Source: JABFRJ01 sp963847145 (GTDB lineage Bacteria > Pseudomonadota > Alphaproteobacteria > Rhizobiales > Hyphomicrobiaceae). Taken from it: DNA of 64,000 bases. This document shows positions 63,408-64,000 of the stretch, one piece after another (within the stretch, counting starts at the first letter, position 1; every line of letters starts with the position of its first letter). The stretch covers positions 496,001-560,000 of the forward strand of contig CAWJYN010000003.1 of assembly GCA_963847145.1 (NCBI GenBank), in the 5' to 3' direction. The translations under genes were made by a program, and so were the position numbers. The notes beneath the pieces are model-generated. The model saw only the letters and a program-made list of their open reading frames with translations. It ran no database searches and was not told where the DNA came from.

Positions 63408-63980
63408 TTACTCCATCCCGAACAGGCGTTTGAAGAGGCTGCGCTTGGACGGCGCAGGTTGCGAGAGAGCGGTGGCGGCGGCTGGCACCATTCCCCAGGT
63501 CGGAGACTTTGCTGGTGTGCCGCGGATGGCGGGGACGGAGGTTGCGGCGCGTATTGCCGCCGGCTGGCTGGGGTGCACGGCTTTCTTCAACGCGGCGACG
63601 ACGGGGGTTGGATCGCCGGTCCAGGTCATGAAGTTCTTGGCTTTGATGAGTGGCAGCTTGGAGAGATCGGGCTTGCCGACAACGAGGGCGACGACGCGTT
63701 TCTTGCGTTCGACTTCAAACGCCAACGCGGTGTTGATCTCGGCCAGCGGCCAGTCTTTGGAGACGGAGTTCGACGACACGACGATCAGCACCGTGCGGGC
63801 GGCGCCGAGCGCGGTGTTGATCTTCTTGGTAAAGTTCTCGCCCCAGCCGATGTGGTCTTCGTCGAGGAAAGCTTTGAGGCCGGCCTTTTTGCAGGCTTCG
63901 AAAATGGGACGTGCGATGCCGGCTTTGTCTTCGGACGCGTGGCTGAGAAAAATTTCGTAGTCGTCGGCACCGAACACCAT
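63408..63980 (-). CDS. TIR-domain protein with basic tail
   Basis: The 190-residue product opens with DDYEIFLSHASEDKAGIARP, a TIR domain that runs to about residue 135. SSNSVSKDWPLAEINTALAF gives the WPxxE pattern with Glu81, the catalytic glutamate of TIR NAD-glycohydrolases. A Pro/Ala linker and a short basic tail (KRSLFKRLFGME) follow. The frame is open to the window edge (KFIRQ before the Met), so the real start may lie outside the window. Confidence 0.8.
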   Translation of the reverse strand: MVFGADDYEIFLSHASEDKAGIARPIFEACKKAGLKAFLDEDHIGWGENFTKKINTALGAARTVLIVVSSNSVSKDWPLAEINTALAFEVERKKRVVALVVGKPDLSKLPLIKAKNFMTWTGDPTPVVAALKKAVHPSQPAAIRAATSVPAIRGTPAKSPTWGMVPAAATALSQPAPSKRSLFKRLFGME

Positions 63981-64000
63981 CTGCCGGATGAACTTGGATG

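Noticed and set aside
1..64000. tRNA, rRNA or CRISPR arrays
   Set aside because: No cloverleaf, rRNA-like stretch or regularly spaced repeats with unique spacers were seen by eye. The repeats present are palindromic and scattered.

Overview
The window looks like chromosomal DNA of a GC-rich alphaproteobacterium, most probably of the Hyphomicrobiales (Rhizobiales) type. The reasons are the high GC content, a crotonyl-CoA carboxylase/reductase and an ethylmalonyl-CoA mutase remnant, an NdvA-like glucan-type exporter, a DUF1192 small protein, a PuuD-type membrane urate oxidase, and many short palindromic intergenic repeats. The genus cannot be fixed from the sequence alone. No rRNA, tRNA or CRISPR array was found. 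Most genes are ordinary core metabolism with accessory insertions between them.

Layout. 0-9 kb: an ABC exporter, a quinone-oxidoreductase-like protein, DUF1192, GluQ, an unrecognised protein made of two similar halves, and two adjacent acyl-CoA dehydrogenases. 9-14 kb (accessory): a protein with two TIR domains, an IS5-type insertion sequence, and an ethylmalonyl-CoA mutase (ecm) reading frame broken by about six single-base shifts. 14-20 kb: ccr, a methyltransferase, and E1 alpha/beta subunits of a 2-oxo-acid dehydrogenase without E2/E3, with a 30-bp palindrome upstream. 20-29 kb: a NACHT-like NTPase whose reading frame is split, an ABC importer lacking permeases, galE/galU, and a DUF262/DUF1524 protein. 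29-38 kb: DUF952-pyrD, a ligase-associated Lhr-type helicase, Uma2, dapE and fadD. 38-44 kb: a tautomerase-GNAT pair and a purine-catabolism island (puuE-uraD fusion, uraH, puuD). 44-51 kb: methylmalonyl-CoA mutase, prfC, a frameshifted katG and an aquaporin. 51-61 kb: rnd, a secreted Cys-repeat protein, a 213-bp element with terminal inverted repeats, a DEAD-box helicase, a GIY-YIG protein, a polytopic membrane protein, rsmE, nadE and lhgO. 62-64 kb: a membrane-anchored TIR protein and a soluble TIR protein.

How the genes work together. ccr, ecm (broken here) and methylmalonyl-CoA mutase belong to C2/C4 acyl-CoA assimilation. PuuD, UraH and the PuuE-UraD fusion form a urate-to-allantoate route. 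galE and galU supply UDP-sugars. Three TIR proteins, a NACHT NTPase and a DUF262 protein are the type of genes used in bacterial immunity, but they are scattered rather than in one island.

A recurring oddity is single-base frameshifts in otherwise well-conserved genes: ecm, katG, puuD, the NACHT protein and one TIR protein. Either these genes are decaying or the sequence carries indel errors. That question should be settled before biological conclusions are drawn from the broken genes.
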